Source of the DNA: Pseudomonas sp. LFM046
GTDB lineage: Bacteria; Pseudomonadota; Gammaproteobacteria; Pseudomonadales; Pseudomonadaceae
Length of the DNA stretch: 64,000 nt
Assembly: GCF_000949385.2 (NCBI RefSeq)
Contig: NZ_JYKO02000001.1
Location: forward strand, 5,788,678 to 5,852,677
Reading direction: 5' to 3'
This document shows, one piece after another, positions 11,765 through 20,536 of the stretch. The notes beneath the pieces were generated by a model. The model saw only the letters and a program-made list of their open reading frames with translations, did no database searches and was not told the origin of the DNA. Each line of letters opens with the position of its first letter. Position 1 is the first letter of the stretch. A program made the position numbers and the translations under genes.

Positions 11765-11956
11765 ATGGATGAGAACAAAGACGACGCGTCGATCACTGAT
11801 GAAGAGATCAGCGCCTATATGATGCGGCAGCTGAGATCGGGACGGGTCAAGCCGGGTGTGCTCGTGGTACTGACCGAGAAGAACTTTCCTGGGGTGGCGC
11901 GTGAGCGCATCATCCGCTGCTTTAACGCCCTGGATTCCGGCTACCTGAAAGGCTGA
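11765..11956 (+). CDS. small unknown protein (63 residues)
   Basis: Begins at ATG 11765 (MDENKDDASITDEEISAYMM) after a modest AGCAGG; an upstream TTG at 11750 is less likely. The acidic N-terminus is followed by a basic central part RSGRVKPGVLVVLTEKNFPG and a short C-terminal helix. There is no signal peptide, membrane segment or cysteine pair. It looks like a small soluble protein; the frame has normal high-GC codon use. I do not recognise the family and give no function. It lies between the CrcZ-like RNA and a convergent acyltransferase gene. Confidence 0.6.
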   Translation: MDENKDDASITDEEISAYMMRQLRSGRVKPGVLVVLTEKNFPGVARERIIRCFNALDSGYLKG

Positions 11957-11968
11957 CGCAGGACAGCC

Positions 11969-11995
11969 GCGAGAAAGCGTTATGCACTTTCTCGC
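11969..11995 (+). terminator. hairpin after the 63-residue gene
   Basis: GCGAGAAAG (11969-11977) pairs with CTTTCTCGC (11987-11995) over a 9-base loop and is followed by TAAGCTTTATTTTG. A plausible terminator of the small gene. Confidence 0.6.
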
Positions 11996-12047
11996 TAAGC
12001 TTTATTTTGAATGGGAAAGCCTTGAAATTCAGGGCTTTGAGAGGCGA

Positions 12048-12070
12048 TTTTGGCGATTCGCCAAAATTTT
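12048..12070. terminator. palindrome between convergent genes
   Basis: TTTTGGCGATTCGCCAAAA (12048-12066) is a perfect 19-base inverted repeat followed on the plus strand by TTTT. It sits just after the end of the minus-strand acyltransferase gene, so it could stop transcription in either direction. Confidence 0.5.
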
Positions 12071-12079
12071 GTTCACAGC

Positions 12080-12088
12080 TTATCCACA
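12080..12088 (+). promoter_or_regulatory. isolated DnaA box
   Basis: Perfect TTATCCACA about 8.4 kb from the oriC boxes, between two convergent genes. It may titrate DnaA or be chance; see findings. Confidence 0.5.
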
Positions 12089-12090
12089 GA

Positions 12091-12855
12091 TCAGGCCGGG
12101 TTCTCGACCGCCGCTGCGGTTTGCGGGCCTTCGAGCTCCCGCTGAGCGGCTTCCACCCAGGCGTAGGCGCGGTCATTCAGCTCCGCAATGGCCCTTGGGC
12201 CCTCCCCTTCTGCGTACATCGCCGGGCCGATTACCACCTGAATGGTGCCCGGGCGCTTCGCCCAGCCTTCCTTGGGCCAGAAATGGCCCGCATCGTGGGC
12301 CACTGGCAGGACCGGCAGTCCGGCGTTGACCGCCAGGGCCGCGCCGCCCCGGGAGAACTTGCCCATCTGTCCGGCCGGCACGCGGGTACCTTCGGGGAAG
12401 ATGAGTACCCAGGCGCCTTGCTTGAGGCGTTCATCGCCCTGCGCGGCCAGTTGCTTGAGGGCTGCCTTGGGGTTGCTGCGGTCGATGGCGATGGGCTTCA
12501 TCAGCGCCATGGCCCAGCCGAAGAACGGCACCCGCAGCAGTTCGCGCTTGACCACCTGGCTCAGCGGCTCGAAGGCGCCGGAGAGGTAGAAGGTCTCCCA
12601 GGTGCTCTGGTGTTTGGCGAGGATCACGCAGGGCCGTTCCGGCACGTTTTCCAGACCTTTCACCTCATAGCGGATGCCCACCACCACTTCGGCCAGCCAC
12701 ACGGCGAAACGGCACCAGCGGCGCACCACGAAGCGGTAACGCATGTGGAACGGCATGAAAGGCGCGAAAAAGAGGCTCAGCGTGCCCCAGATAAAGGCGC
12801 TCAACGACAGCAGCACGTAAAAGATGAACGTTCTGATGGCCTGCACTGTCGTCAT
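12091..12855 (-). CDS. 1-acylglycerol-3-phosphate O-acyltransferase (PlsC/LptA type)
   Basis: A 254-residue member of the PlsC family, which transfers an acyl chain to lysophosphatidic acid in phospholipid synthesis at the inner membrane. An N-terminal membrane segment spans about residues 10-34. The first acyltransferase block is KHQSTWETF (His82, with Glu in place of the usual Asp: HX4E) and the third is FPEGTR at 153-158. The C-terminus is free of known domains. Corresponds in position to PAO1 PA0005 next to gmhB. The 14-base gap to gmhB shows co-transcription. Confidence 0.92.
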   Translation of the reverse strand: MTTVQAIRTFIFYVLLSLSAFIWGTLSLFFAPFMPFHMRYRFVVRRWCRFAVWLAEVVVGIRYEVKGLENVPERPCVILAKHQSTWETFYLSGAFEPLSQVVKRELLRVPFFGWAMALMKPIAIDRSNPKAALKQLAAQGDERLKQGAWVLIFPEGTRVPAGQMGKFSRGGAALAVNAGLPVLPVAHDAGHFWPKEGWAKRPGTIQVVIGPAMYAEGEGPRAIAELNDRAYAWVEAAQRELEGPQTAAAVENPA

Positions 12856-12869
12856 GGGAGTTGTTGACC

Positions 12870-13400
12870 TTATTGGAGGAGATGCGCGGCAACCGCCGCC
12901 AGATCGTCGAATACCAGGGTTCCCGCTGGCAAGGGCTTGGCCAGGGTCCGTTCGCCTTTACCGGTCTTCACCAGAACGGGCTGACAATCGACGGCCCGCG
13001 CGGCTTCCAGGTCACCGCTGCTGTCGCCGACGAACCAGACTCCAGCAAGGTCCACGCCATAGTGATCGGCAATGCGCTTGAGCATGCCGGGGCGAGGTTT
13101 GCGGCAATCACAGCCATCGTCCGGGCCGTGGGGGCAGTACTGGATCACGCCCAGTTCACCGCCCTGCTCTGCCACCAGCTCGCGCAGGCGAGCATGCATG
13201 GATTCCAGGGTGGCGAGGTCGTAGTAACCGCGTGCAATACCCGACTGGTTGGTGGCCACCGCGACGGTCCAGCCGGCCTGGCTCAGGCGGGCGATGGCAG
13301 CGATGGCGCTGGGAATGGGGAGCCATTCCTCGAGGGATTTGATGTAGTCGTCGGAGTCCTGGTTGATGACGCCGTCGCGGTCGAGGATCAGTAGTTTCAT
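12870..13400 (-). CDS. gmhB: D,D-heptose 1,7-bisphosphate 7-phosphatase
   Basis: A HAD phosphatase of 176 residues that makes the heptose 1-phosphate precursor of the lipopolysaccharide inner core. The catalytic motif DRDGVIN (Asp7 nucleophile, Asp9) is at the N-terminus; motif II ATNQSGIARG is near 49-58; a cysteine-rich zinc loop CPHGPDDGCDCRKPRPG is near 89-105, typical of GmhB and HisB-N; motif IV FVGDSSGD follows near 125. Downstream of glyS on the same strand and 14 bp before the acyltransferase gene. Confidence 0.95.
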   Translation of the reverse strand: MKLLILDRDGVINQDSDDYIKSLEEWLPIPSAIAAIARLSQAGWTVAVATNQSGIARGYYDLATLESMHARLRELVAEQGGELGVIQYCPHGPDDGCDCRKPRPGMLKRIADHYGVDLAGVWFVGDSSGDLEAARAVDCQPVLVKTGKGERTLAKPLPAGTLVFDDLAAVAAHLLQ

Positions 13401-13472
13401 TTACAACGCCTGGTGTGCGAGACCGGAGAGCCCGAAGCGTGCAGCTCCGGGCCTCCGGTTCGCGGTATCGCC

Positions 13473-15518
13473 TTAGCCCAGTACCGAGATGTCCGCTACG
13501 CCCAGGAACAGGCCGCGCAGCTTGGCCAGCAGCGCATAGCGGTTGTTCCGCACAGCGGCATCTTCAGCGTTGACCAGGACCGCTTCGAAGAAGCTGTCCA
13601 CCGGCTCGCGCAGGCTGGCCAGACGTTCCAGGGTCTCGCGGTAGCTGCCAGCGGCGGCCAGCGCCTGCTCGGCGTCGGCCACGGCCTTGGCCAGGGCCTG
13701 CTCGGCGGCTTCCTGCAGCAGGGCGCTGTCGACGCTGTTCGGCACGGCGCCGTCGGCCTTGCTCAGCAGGTTCGACACGCGCTTGTTGGCGGCGGCCAGG
13801 GCAGCGGCTTCCGGCAGCTTGCGGAAGGCCTGTACGGCCTGTACGCGCTGGTCGAAGTCCAGGGCCGAGGACGGCTGCAGGGCACGGACCGAGAGGTACA
13901 CGGCCACGTCCACGCCTTCGTCCTCGTAACGGGCGCGCAGACGGTCGAAGACGAACTCCAGCACCTGGTCGGCCAGGCCTTCGGCTTTCACCTTGGTGCC
14001 ATAGAGGTCGATGGCGAAGCCAACGGCTGCGGCGAGGTCGAGGTTCAGCTGCTTTTCGATGAGAATGCGCAGCACGCCCAGGGCCTGGCGACGCAGGGCG
14101 AAGGGGTCCTTGCTGCCGGTGGGCAGCATGCCGATGCCGAAGATACCCACCAGGGTGTCCAGCTTGTCGGCCACGGCCAGGGCGGCGCCGGTGAGGGTCT
14201 GCGGCAGCTCGGCGCCGGCGCCACGGGGCATGTACTGCTCGTTCAGCGCCTGGGCGACGTCTTCCGGCTCGCCATCATTGACGGCGTAGTAGTAGCCGGC
14301 GATGCCCTGCATTTCCGGGAATTCGCCGACCATCTCGGTGGCCAGGTCGCACTTGGCGAGAATGCCGGCGCGCGCGGCGCGGGCCGGGTCGGCGCCGATC
14401 TGCTCGGCCACGAAACCGGCCAGGCGGGATACGCGCTCGGCCTTCTCGAACACAGTGCCGAGCTGAGCCTGGAAGACCACGTTCTTCAGGCGCTCGTTGA
14501 AGCTTTCCAGCTTCTGCTTCTTGTCCTGCTTGAAGAAGAACTCGGCGTCGGTGAGGCGCGGGCGCACCACCTTCTCGTTGCCGGAGATGATCTGCGCCGG
14601 GTCCTTGCTGACCACGTTGGCCACGGTGATGAAGCGCGGCAGCAGCTTGCCGTTGGCATCCAGCAGGCAGAAGTACTTCTGGTTGTCCTGCATGGTGGAA
14701 ATCAGAGCTTCCTGGGGCACGGCGAGGAAGCGTTCCTCGAAGGAGCACACCAGCGGTACCGGCCACTCGACCAGGGCGGTCACTTCATCCAGCAGGTCGG
14801 CGGGCACTACGGCGGTGCCTTTCTGCTCGGCGGCCAGTTCGGCGACGCGCTTGCTGATGATCTCGCGACGCTCGGCGAAGTCGGCCAGCACGTGGGCGCT
14901 GCGCAGGTCTTCCAGGTAGGTCGACGGCTTGCCGATGCGGATGTTGTCCGGATTGTGGAAGCGGTGGCCACGGGACTCACGACCGGCTTTCTGGGCGAGG
15001 ATCTCGCACTCGACCACGTCATCCCCGAACAGCATCACCAGCCATTGGGTCGGACGCACGAACTCGTCACGACGGGCGGCCCAGCGCATGCGCTTCGGAA
15101 TCGGCAGCGCGGCCAGCGAAGCTTCGACGATGCCCGGCAGCAGGCTCACTGCCGGCTGGCCCGGGATGGTCTGGCTGAACTTCAGTTTCGGGCCGCTCTT
15201 GTCGATCTGTTCCAGGTCGACGCCGCACTTGCGGGCGAAGCCCAGGGCCGCCTGGGTCGGCTTGCCTTCGGCGTCGAAGGCGGCCTGGATCGGCGGGCCG
15301 TCGAGGTTGACGCTGCGGTCGGGCTGCTGGGTGGCCAACTGCTCCACCAGCACGGCCAGGCGGCGCGGTGCGGCGAATACCTGGGCCTTGGCGTAGCCCA
15401 GGCCGGCGCCTTTGAGGCCCTGCTCGATGCCGGCCAGGAAGGCGTCACCGAGGGATTTCAGGGCCTTGGGAGGCAGCTCTTCGGTGCCCAGCTCTACCAG
15501 AAAATCTTGTGCACTCAT
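13473..15518 (-). CDS. glyS: glycyl-tRNA synthetase beta subunit
   Basis: 681 residues, the usual size of the beta subunit of the alpha2-beta2 glycyl-tRNA synthetase. It begins with the conserved [19 protein letters not shown] and contains the HD-like central region and C-terminal anticodon-binding segment ([17 protein letters not shown]). Overlaps the glyQ stop by 4 bases, so the two subunits are translationally coupled. A 72-base gap with imperfect dyad symmetry separates it from gmhB. Confidence 0.98.
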   Translation of the reverse strand: MSAQDFLVELGTEELPPKALKSLGDAFLAGIEQGLKGAGLGYAKAQVFAAPRRLAVLVEQLATQQPDRSVNLDGPPIQAAFDAEGKPTQAALGFARKCGVDLEQIDKSGPKLKFSQTIPGQPAVSLLPGIVEASLAALPIPKRMRWAARRDEFVRPTQWLVMLFGDDVVECEILAQKAGRESRGHRFHNPDNIRIGKPSTYLEDLRSAHVLADFAERREIISKRVAELAAEQKGTAVVPADLLDEVTALVEWPVPLVCSFEERFLAVPQEALISTMQDNQKYFCLLDANGKLLPRFITVANVVSKDPAQIISGNEKVVRPRLTDAEFFFKQDKKQKLESFNERLKNVVFQAQLGTVFEKAERVSRLAGFVAEQIGADPARAARAGILAKCDLATEMVGEFPEMQGIAGYYYAVNDGEPEDVAQALNEQYMPRGAGAELPQTLTGAALAVADKLDTLVGIFGIGMLPTGSKDPFALRRQALGVLRILIEKQLNLDLAAAVGFAIDLYGTKVKAEGLADQVLEFVFDRLRARYEDEGVDVAVYLSVRALQPSSALDFDQRVQAVQAFRKLPEAAALAAANKRVSNLLSKADGAVPNSVDSALLQEAAEQALAKAVADAEQALAAAGSYRETLERLASLREPVDSFFEAVLVNAEDAAVRNNRYALLAKLRGLFLGVADISVLG

Positions 15519-16462
15519 TCTTGAGCCTCCAGCTTGGCCAGTACTTCGTCACGCAGTTCGGGGGTGGCCATCGGGAAGCCGAGGCGGGCGCGGGCCTGCA
15601 GATAGCTCTGCGCCACGTTACGGGCGAGGGTGCGCACACGCAGGATGTAGCGCTGACGCTCGGTCACCGAGATGGCGCGGCGGGCGTCCAGCAGGTTGAA
15701 GGTGTGGGAGGCCTTGAGGACCATCTCGTAGGTCGGCAGCGGCAGCTGCAGTTCGATCAGGCGGTTGGCTTCGCTCTCGTAGAAGTCGAACAGCTCGAAC
15801 AGCTTCTCGACGTTGGCGTGCTCGAAGTTGTAGGTCGACTGCTCCACTTCGTTCTGGTGGAACACGTCGCCGTAGGTGACCTTGCCGAAGGGGCCGTCGG
15901 CCCAGACCAGGTCGTACACCGAATCGACGCCCTGGATGTACATGGCCAGGCGCTCCAGGCCGTAGGTGATTTCGCCGGTAACCGGGTAGCACTCGATGCC
16001 GCCCACCTGCTGGAAATAGGTGAACTGGGTGACTTCCATGCCGTTCAGCCAGATTTCCCAGCCCAGGCCCCAGGCGCCGAGGGTCGGGGATTCCCAGTTG
16101 TCCTCGACGAAGCGGATGTCGTGCACCAGCGGGTCGATGCCGATGGCCTTCAGCGAACCCAGGTACAGCTCCTGGAAGTTTTCCGGATTGGGTTTCAGCA
16201 CCACCTGGAACTGGTAGTAGTGCTGCAGGCGGTTCGGGTTCTCGCCGTAGCGACCGTCGGTCGGGCGGCGGGACGGCTGCACGTAGGCGGCGTTCCAGGT
16301 CTCCGGACCGATGGCGCGGAGGAAGGTGGCGGTGTGGAAAGTACCGGCGCCCACTTCCATGTCGTAGGGCTGGAGCACCACGCAGCCCTGCTCGGCCCAG
16401 TACTGCTGCAGGGCGAGGATCAGGTCTTGGAAGGTGCGCACGGCGGGCGTAGTCTGGCTCAC
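15515..16462 (-). CDS. glyQ: glycyl-tRNA synthetase alpha subunit
   Basis: 315 residues from a GTG start at 16462 ([19 protein letters not shown]), exactly the expected family length; a longer open frame continues upstream across the divergent tag gene and is rejected. Class II synthetase motifs are visible: [38 protein letters not shown] and [18 protein letters not shown]. Forms with GlyS the enzyme that charges tRNA-Gly. Divergent from tag, with 81 bases between the two starts. Confidence 0.98.
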   Translation of the reverse strand: MSQTTPAVRTFQDLILALQQYWAEQGCVVLQPYDMEVGAGTFHTATFLRAIGPETWNAAYVQPSRRPTDGRYGENPNRLQHYYQFQVVLKPNPENFQELYLGSLKAIGIDPLVHDIRFVEDNWESPTLGAWGLGWEIWLNGMEVTQFTYFQQVGGIECYPVTGEITYGLERLAMYIQGVDSVYDLVWADGPFGKVTYGDVFHQNEVEQSTYNFEHANVEKLFELFDFYESEANRLIELQLPLPTYEMVLKASHTFNLLDARRAISVTERQRYILRVRTLARNVAQSYLQARARLGFPMATPELRDEVLAKLEAQE

Positions 16463-16543
16463 GAATTTCACCTGTGCTGGGTCTTCAACTGAAAACGCGG
16501 GAGTATACCCGATCCGACCCGCCGCAACCGCATGGAAAGCCTT

Positions 16544-17095
16544 ATGCCACGCTGCTTCTGGTGCAATGACGACCCCCTCTACATCGCCTACCACGACACC
16601 GAATGGGGCGTACCGCTGAAGGACTCGGCGGCGCTCTTCGAACTGCTCCTGTTGGAAGGCTTCCAGGCCGGCCTGTCGTGGATCACCGTGCTGAAGAAGC
16701 GCGAGCGTTACCGCGAAGTCCTGTTCGGCTTCGATGCGCGACGACTCGCGGCGATGAGTGATGAGGACATCGAGAAGCTGATGCAGGACCCGGGCATCAT
16801 CCGCAACCTGCTCAAGCTCAAGGCTGCGCGCCAGAATGCCCAGGCCTGGCTGCGCCTGGAGGACCCGGTGGCGCTGCTCTGGTCCTTTGTCGGCGGCAAA
16901 CCCAAGGTCAACCATTTCAGCGAGCGCGGCCAGGTGCCGGCCGTGACGCCCGAGGCCGAGGCGATGAGCAAGGCGCTCAAGAAAGCCGGCTTCACCTTTG
17001 TCGGTCCGACCATCTGCTACGCCTTCATGCAGGCCGCGGGCATGGTCATGGATCACACGGTGGACTGCGACCGTTACCGTGAACTGACCGCCTGA
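16544..17095 (+). CDS. tag: 3-methyladenine DNA glycosylase I
   Basis: 183 residues; removes 3-methyladenine from alkylated DNA. The start at 16544 ([18 protein letters not shown]) follows a GGAAAG ribosome-binding site; an ATG 12 bases earlier is possible but less likely. The zinc ligands of the Tag family are present: Cys4, His17 and the C-terminal HTVDC pair. The helix-hairpin-helix-like core with [16 protein letters not shown] and the [13 protein letters not shown] segment complete the match. Corresponds to PAO1 PA0010. Confidence 0.97.
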   Translation: MPRCFWCNDDPLYIAYHDTEWGVPLKDSAALFELLLLEGFQAGLSWITVLKKRERYREVLFGFDARRLAAMSDEDIEKLMQDPGIIRNLLKLKAARQNAQAWLRLEDPVALLWSFVGGKPKVNHFSERGQVPAVTPEAEAMSKALKKAGFTFVGPTICYAFMQAAGMVMDHTVDCDRYRELTA

Positions 17096-17155
17096 GGCAG
17101 CATCGTTCACGCTGCGAGAGTAGAATGCGCGCTTTTCGATCTACTGGAGATGCCT

Positions 17156-18043
17156 GTGGATAAGCTGAAAGGCGCGCTGGTCGTCGGTTTCCTGCGCCTC
17201 TTTGCCCTGCTCCCGTGGCGCGCCGTGCAAGCGGTAGGCGCGACCATCGGCTGGCTGATGTGGAAACTGCCCAACCGCTCCCGTGAGGTGACGCGGATCA
17301 ACCTGTCCAAGTGCTTTCCCGAGCTGTCCCCGGCCGAACTGGATCAGCGCGTGGGCCAGAGCCTGAAGGATATTGGCAAGACCCTGACCGAAAGCGCATG
17401 CGCCTGGATCTGGCCGGCGGAAAAATCCATCGGCCTGGTGCGCGAAGTGGAAGGCCTGGACGTGCTGCACGAGGCCCTGGCCAGCGGCAAGGGCGTGGTG
17501 GGCATCACCAGCCACCTGGGCAACTGGGAGGTGCTCAACCACTTCTACTGCGCCCAGTGCAAACCCATTATTTTCTACCGTCCACCGAAGCTGAAGGCGG
17601 TGGACGAGCTGCTGCAGAAGCAGCGCGTGCAGCTGGGCAATCGCGTGGCGCCCTCCACCAAGGAAGGCATCCTCAGTGTCATCAAGGAAGTGCGCAAGGG
17701 TGGCGCCGTGGGTATTCCTGCTGATCCGGAACCGAGTCTCTCGGCCGGCGTGTTCGTGCCGTTCCTCGGTACCCAGGCGCTGACCAGCAAGTTCGTCCCC
17801 GGCATGCTCGCTGGCGGCAAGGCCCGTGGCGTCTTCCTCCATGCCCTGCGCCTGGCCGACGGCTCGGGCTTCAAGGTGATCCTGGAAGCCGCGCCGGAAG
17901 GCATGTACAGCGAGAACGTGGAAGAGGCGGTAGCCGCCATGAGCGCCGTGGTGGAGCGCTACGTGCGGGCTTACCCCACCCAGTACATGTGGAGCATGAA
18001 GCGCTTCAAGAAACGCCCCGAGGGCGAAAAGAAGTGGTACTGA
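17156..18043 (+). CDS. lipid A biosynthesis acyltransferase (HtrB/LpxL type)
   Basis: 295 residues in the LpxL/HtrB family that adds secondary acyl chains to lipid A at the inner membrane. The GTG at 17156 is preferred over the ATG at 17150 because GGAG sits immediately next to the ATG but 6 bases before the GTG. A hydrophobic N-terminal segment is followed by the acyltransferase motif SHLGNWE (HX4E, near residue 118) and the PADPEPSLSAGVFVPFLG segment. The end MWSMKRFKKRPEGEKKWY is characteristic. Corresponds to PAO1 PA0011 (HtrB1). The exact acyl chain cannot be read from sequence. Confidence 0.92.
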   Translation: MDKLKGALVVGFLRLFALLPWRAVQAVGATIGWLMWKLPNRSREVTRINLSKCFPELSPAELDQRVGQSLKDIGKTLTESACAWIWPAEKSIGLVREVEGLDVLHEALASGKGVVGITSHLGNWEVLNHFYCAQCKPIIFYRPPKLKAVDELLQKQRVQLGNRVAPSTKEGILSVIKEVRKGGAVGIPADPEPSLSAGVFVPFLGTQALTSKFVPGMLAGGKARGVFLHALRLADGSGFKVILEAAPEGMYSENVEEAVAAMSAVVERYVRAYPTQYMWSMKRFKKRPEGEKKWY

Positions 18044-18049
18044 CGAAGG

Positions 18050-18071
18050 AGGCGCCGGAAGGCGCCTTTTT
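18050..18071 (+). terminator. Rho-independent terminator after the htrB-type gene
   Basis: AGGCGCC GGAA GGCGCCT followed by TTTTC, 6 bases after the stop codon. Confidence 0.88.
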
Positions 18072-18167
18072 CATGGGCGAGTGATTCCCCTCAGTCGGAG
18101 GGTTGTGTCGAAACGCGATACCCCGTATTAACGACGGCTGCAAACCCGCTCAGGATGACGCGATCGA

Positions 18168-18431
18168 ATGGTGAACCAGCGGCAATTTCCCCGAACTCCG
18201 ATGAAATGCAGGATCAAGATCAGCCACCCGAGCTTCGGCGAGCTGATCGCGCAGACCCGCGATCTCTCCGACGGCGGTGTCTACGTCCGTCATCCGGACC
18301 TGGCCGCCCTGCCCGTCGGTAGCACGGTTCGTGGCCAGGTACAGGACCTGCCCTTCGAGGCGCCTGTCCTGGAAATGGAAGTGATGCGGGTGGATGTCGA
18401 AGGGGCCGGATTGCGATTCCTGGAGGCCTGA
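18168..18431 (+). CDS. PilZ domain protein
   Basis: A single PilZ domain of 87 residues. The c-di-GMP-binding signatures are both present: RQFPR (RxxxR, residues 5-9) and DLSDGG (D/NxSxxG, near 38-43). Such proteins bind cyclic di-GMP and act as small effectors of motility or surface behaviour; the partner is unknown. It stands alone after a terminator, corresponding to PAO1 PA0012. The 100 bases after it include a short REP-like segment near 18505-18530 and no gene. Confidence 0.93.
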   Translation: MVNQRQFPRTPMKCRIKISHPSFGELIAQTRDLSDGGVYVRHPDLAALPVGSTVRGQVQDLPFEAPVLEMEVMRVDVEGAGLRFLEA

Positions 18432-18531
18432 TTGCCCGCGGGGCGAGTCCAGTCTCGATCGGGGTCTGACCAGGCGTGATGCTTGGCCGGGTCGGAACGG
18501 GCTACGCTGCGCTCAGCGCCAACTGGTGGGA

Positions 18532-18855
18532 TCAGGCCGATGCGCCGCCTCGCTTGTCGAGGCGCTTGAGGAACACCGTCATTTCCTTCTCCGCCTGCTT
18601 GTCGCCATGAGCCTGAGCAGCAGCGAGGCCTTCGGTCCAGGCGTCGCGGGCGGCGTCATGCTCGCCTTCTGCCTCCAGGGCCTTGCCCAGTAGTTTCCAG
18701 GCAGCGGAGTACTTGGGATCGAAGGCCACGCAGCGGCGCAGGTGTTCCGCAGCCTTGGGGAAGTCGCCCTGATCCAGGTAACCCTTGCCCAGGCCGAAGC
18801 GCAGCAGCGCGTTGTCCACGCCCTTGGCCAGCATCTTTTCCAATGATTCGATCAT
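18532..18855 (-). CDS. small tetratricopeptide-repeat protein
   Basis: 107 residues forming about two TPR units: LLRFGLGKGYLDQGDFPKAA and AAWKLLGKALEAEGEHDAARDA show the W/L-G-Y-A-P spacing. No signal peptide. TPR proteins mediate protein contacts; the partner is not known. It lies last in the minus-strand series def-fmt-rsmB-trkA-trkH and starts 38 bases after the trkH stop. Corresponds to PAO1 PA0015. Confidence 0.85.
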   Translation of the reverse strand: MIESLEKMLAKGVDNALLRFGLGKGYLDQGDFPKAAEHLRRCVAFDPKYSAAWKLLGKALEAEGEHDAARDAWTEGLAAAQAHGDKQAEKEMTVFLKRLDKRGGASA

Positions 18856-18892
18856 GCGCCGCTCTCCTGTGTGCCGCCTGTCATTGTGCCAG

Positions 18893-20407
18893 CTAGAAGC
18901 GCCAGAAGGCCGGGCTGAGGAGGATCAGCAGGGAAAACACTTCCAGCCGGCCAAGCACCATGGCCAGGCTCAGCACCAGCTTGGCACCGTCGGGCAGGTT
19001 GGCATAGTGCAGGGCCGCCTCGCCCAGGGCGGGACCCAGGTTGTTCATGCAGGAGGCCAGCACCGAAAAGGCGGTCAGCTGGTCGAGGCCCAGGGCGAGC
19101 AGGATCAGCAGGAGCACCACGAAGGTCATCAGGTAGATGGAACAGAACCCCCAGACCGACTCCACCACCCGGTCCGGGATGTGCCGCCGGCCCAGCTTGA
19201 CGCTGAACACGCCATTGGGGTGCAGAAGCCGCTGGAACTCGCGAATTCCCTGGCGATAGACCAGCAGGATGCGCATCACCTTCATGCCGCCGCCGGTGGA
19301 GCCGGCGCAGGCGCCGATGAAGGTGGTGTAGAGCAGCAGATAGGGCAGCAGCGTCGGCCAGCTGCTGAAGTCGGCCAAGCCGAAGCCCGTGGTGGTGGCG
19401 ACGGACACCACCATGAAGGCGGCGTAGCGCAGCGACTGGGCGGGCGTTTCATAGTACTGGTGGAGGATCAGGGTCGCCGCGCAGATGATGAAGACTGCGC
19501 TCAGCAGCAGCAGGTAGCTGCGGCATTCGGCGTCACGCAGGTAGTGGCTCAGGCTGCGCCGGCGCCAGGCGAGGAAGTGCAGGCCGAAGTTGATCCCGGA
19601 AATGACCAGAAAGAACATGCAGATCAGCTCGATCAGCGGGCTGTCGAAGTAGCCGATGCTGGCGTCGTGGGTGGAGAAGCCGCCGATGGCGATGGTCGAG
19701 AAGCTGTGGCCGATGGCGTCGAACAGGCTCATGCCGGCGGCCCAGTAGGCCAGGGCACAGGCCAGGGTCAGCCCGCAGTAGAGCAGCCAGAGGGTCTTGG
19801 CGGTTTCGGCGATGCGCGGTGAGAGTTTCTGCTCCTTCAGTGGGCCGGGCATTTCCGCGCGGTACAGCTGCATGCCGCCGATGCCGAGCATCGGCATGAT
19901 GGCCACCGCCAGCACGATGATGCCCATGCCGCCGAACCATTGCAGCTGCTGGCGGTAGTAGAGGACCGCGCGCGGCAGCTGGTCGAGTCCGGTAAGCACG
20001 GTGGCGCCAGTGGTGCTGATGCCGGAGACGGACTCGAACAGGGCATCCACTGGCGTCATGCTCGGGTTGTCGATGAGCAGGAAAGGGATGCTGCCGAAAC
20101 TGCCGAGCACGATCCAGAACAGCGCGGTGATCAGGTAACCGTCGCGGATCTTCAGTTCCTCGCGGGCGCCGCGCACCGGCAGCCAGATCAGCAGGCCGAC
20201 GGCCAGGGTGATGAGCAGGGCGAGGAGGAATCCCCGCCAGGCGCCCTCGGCGTAGTACAGGTCGATCAGCAGCGGCGGCAGCTGGGTGCAGCTGAACAGC
20301 ATCAGCAGTACACCGAGGATGCGCAGGATCGCGGCGCGGCGGCTGGCACGGGAGGGCGCCGGCGCTGGCCTGAGGCGGGTCGGGTGGTGGGTACGGAGGC
20401 TGGACAT
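18893..20407 (-). CDS. trkH: Trk potassium uptake membrane subunit (TrkH family)
   Basis: 504 residues, an integral membrane potassium-translocating protein with four pore loops: STTGATVLTG, STIAIGGFSTHDASI, ATTTGFGLADFSSW and MNNLGPALGEA carry the selectivity-filter glycines. GSTGGGMKVMRI is the conserved gate loop. The first 25 residues are basic and poorly conserved and the ATG has no clear ribosome-binding site, so a slightly later start is possible. It lies directly downstream of trkA, the NAD-binding regulatory subunit, making a complete Trk system; in PAO1, as I recall, trkH is not at this place. Confidence 0.92.
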   Translation of the reverse strand: MSSLRTHHPTRLRPAPAPSRASRRAAILRILGVLLMLFSCTQLPPLLIDLYYAEGAWRGFLLALLITLAVGLLIWLPVRGAREELKIRDGYLITALFWIVLGSFGSIPFLLIDNPSMTPVDALFESVSGISTTGATVLTGLDQLPRAVLYYRQQLQWFGGMGIIVLAVAIMPMLGIGGMQLYRAEMPGPLKEQKLSPRIAETAKTLWLLYCGLTLACALAYWAAGMSLFDAIGHSFSTIAIGGFSTHDASIGYFDSPLIELICMFFLVISGINFGLHFLAWRRRSLSHYLRDAECRSYLLLLSAVFIICAATLILHQYYETPAQSLRYAAFMVVSVATTTGFGLADFSSWPTLLPYLLLYTTFIGACAGSTGGGMKVMRILLVYRQGIREFQRLLHPNGVFSVKLGRRHIPDRVVESVWGFCSIYLMTFVVLLLILLALGLDQLTAFSVLASCMNNLGPALGEAALHYANLPDGAKLVLSLAMVLGRLEVFSLLILLSPAFWRF

Positions 20408-20536
20408 GGCGCGGCTGGGTTCGGCGATGCGGAGGCGCCGAACCCTAACCCAGGGCCCAGGGGGTGGCTGTAGGCTGGGGCCGAAATGGCTTGGGAATTA
20501 TCCGCAAGCCATGTCGGCCTCCTGGAGGCGCGGAAC

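Noticed and set aside
15515-17110. 531-residue version of GlyQ
   Set aside because: The extension is antisense to tag; GlyQ is 315 residues from the GTG at 16462.
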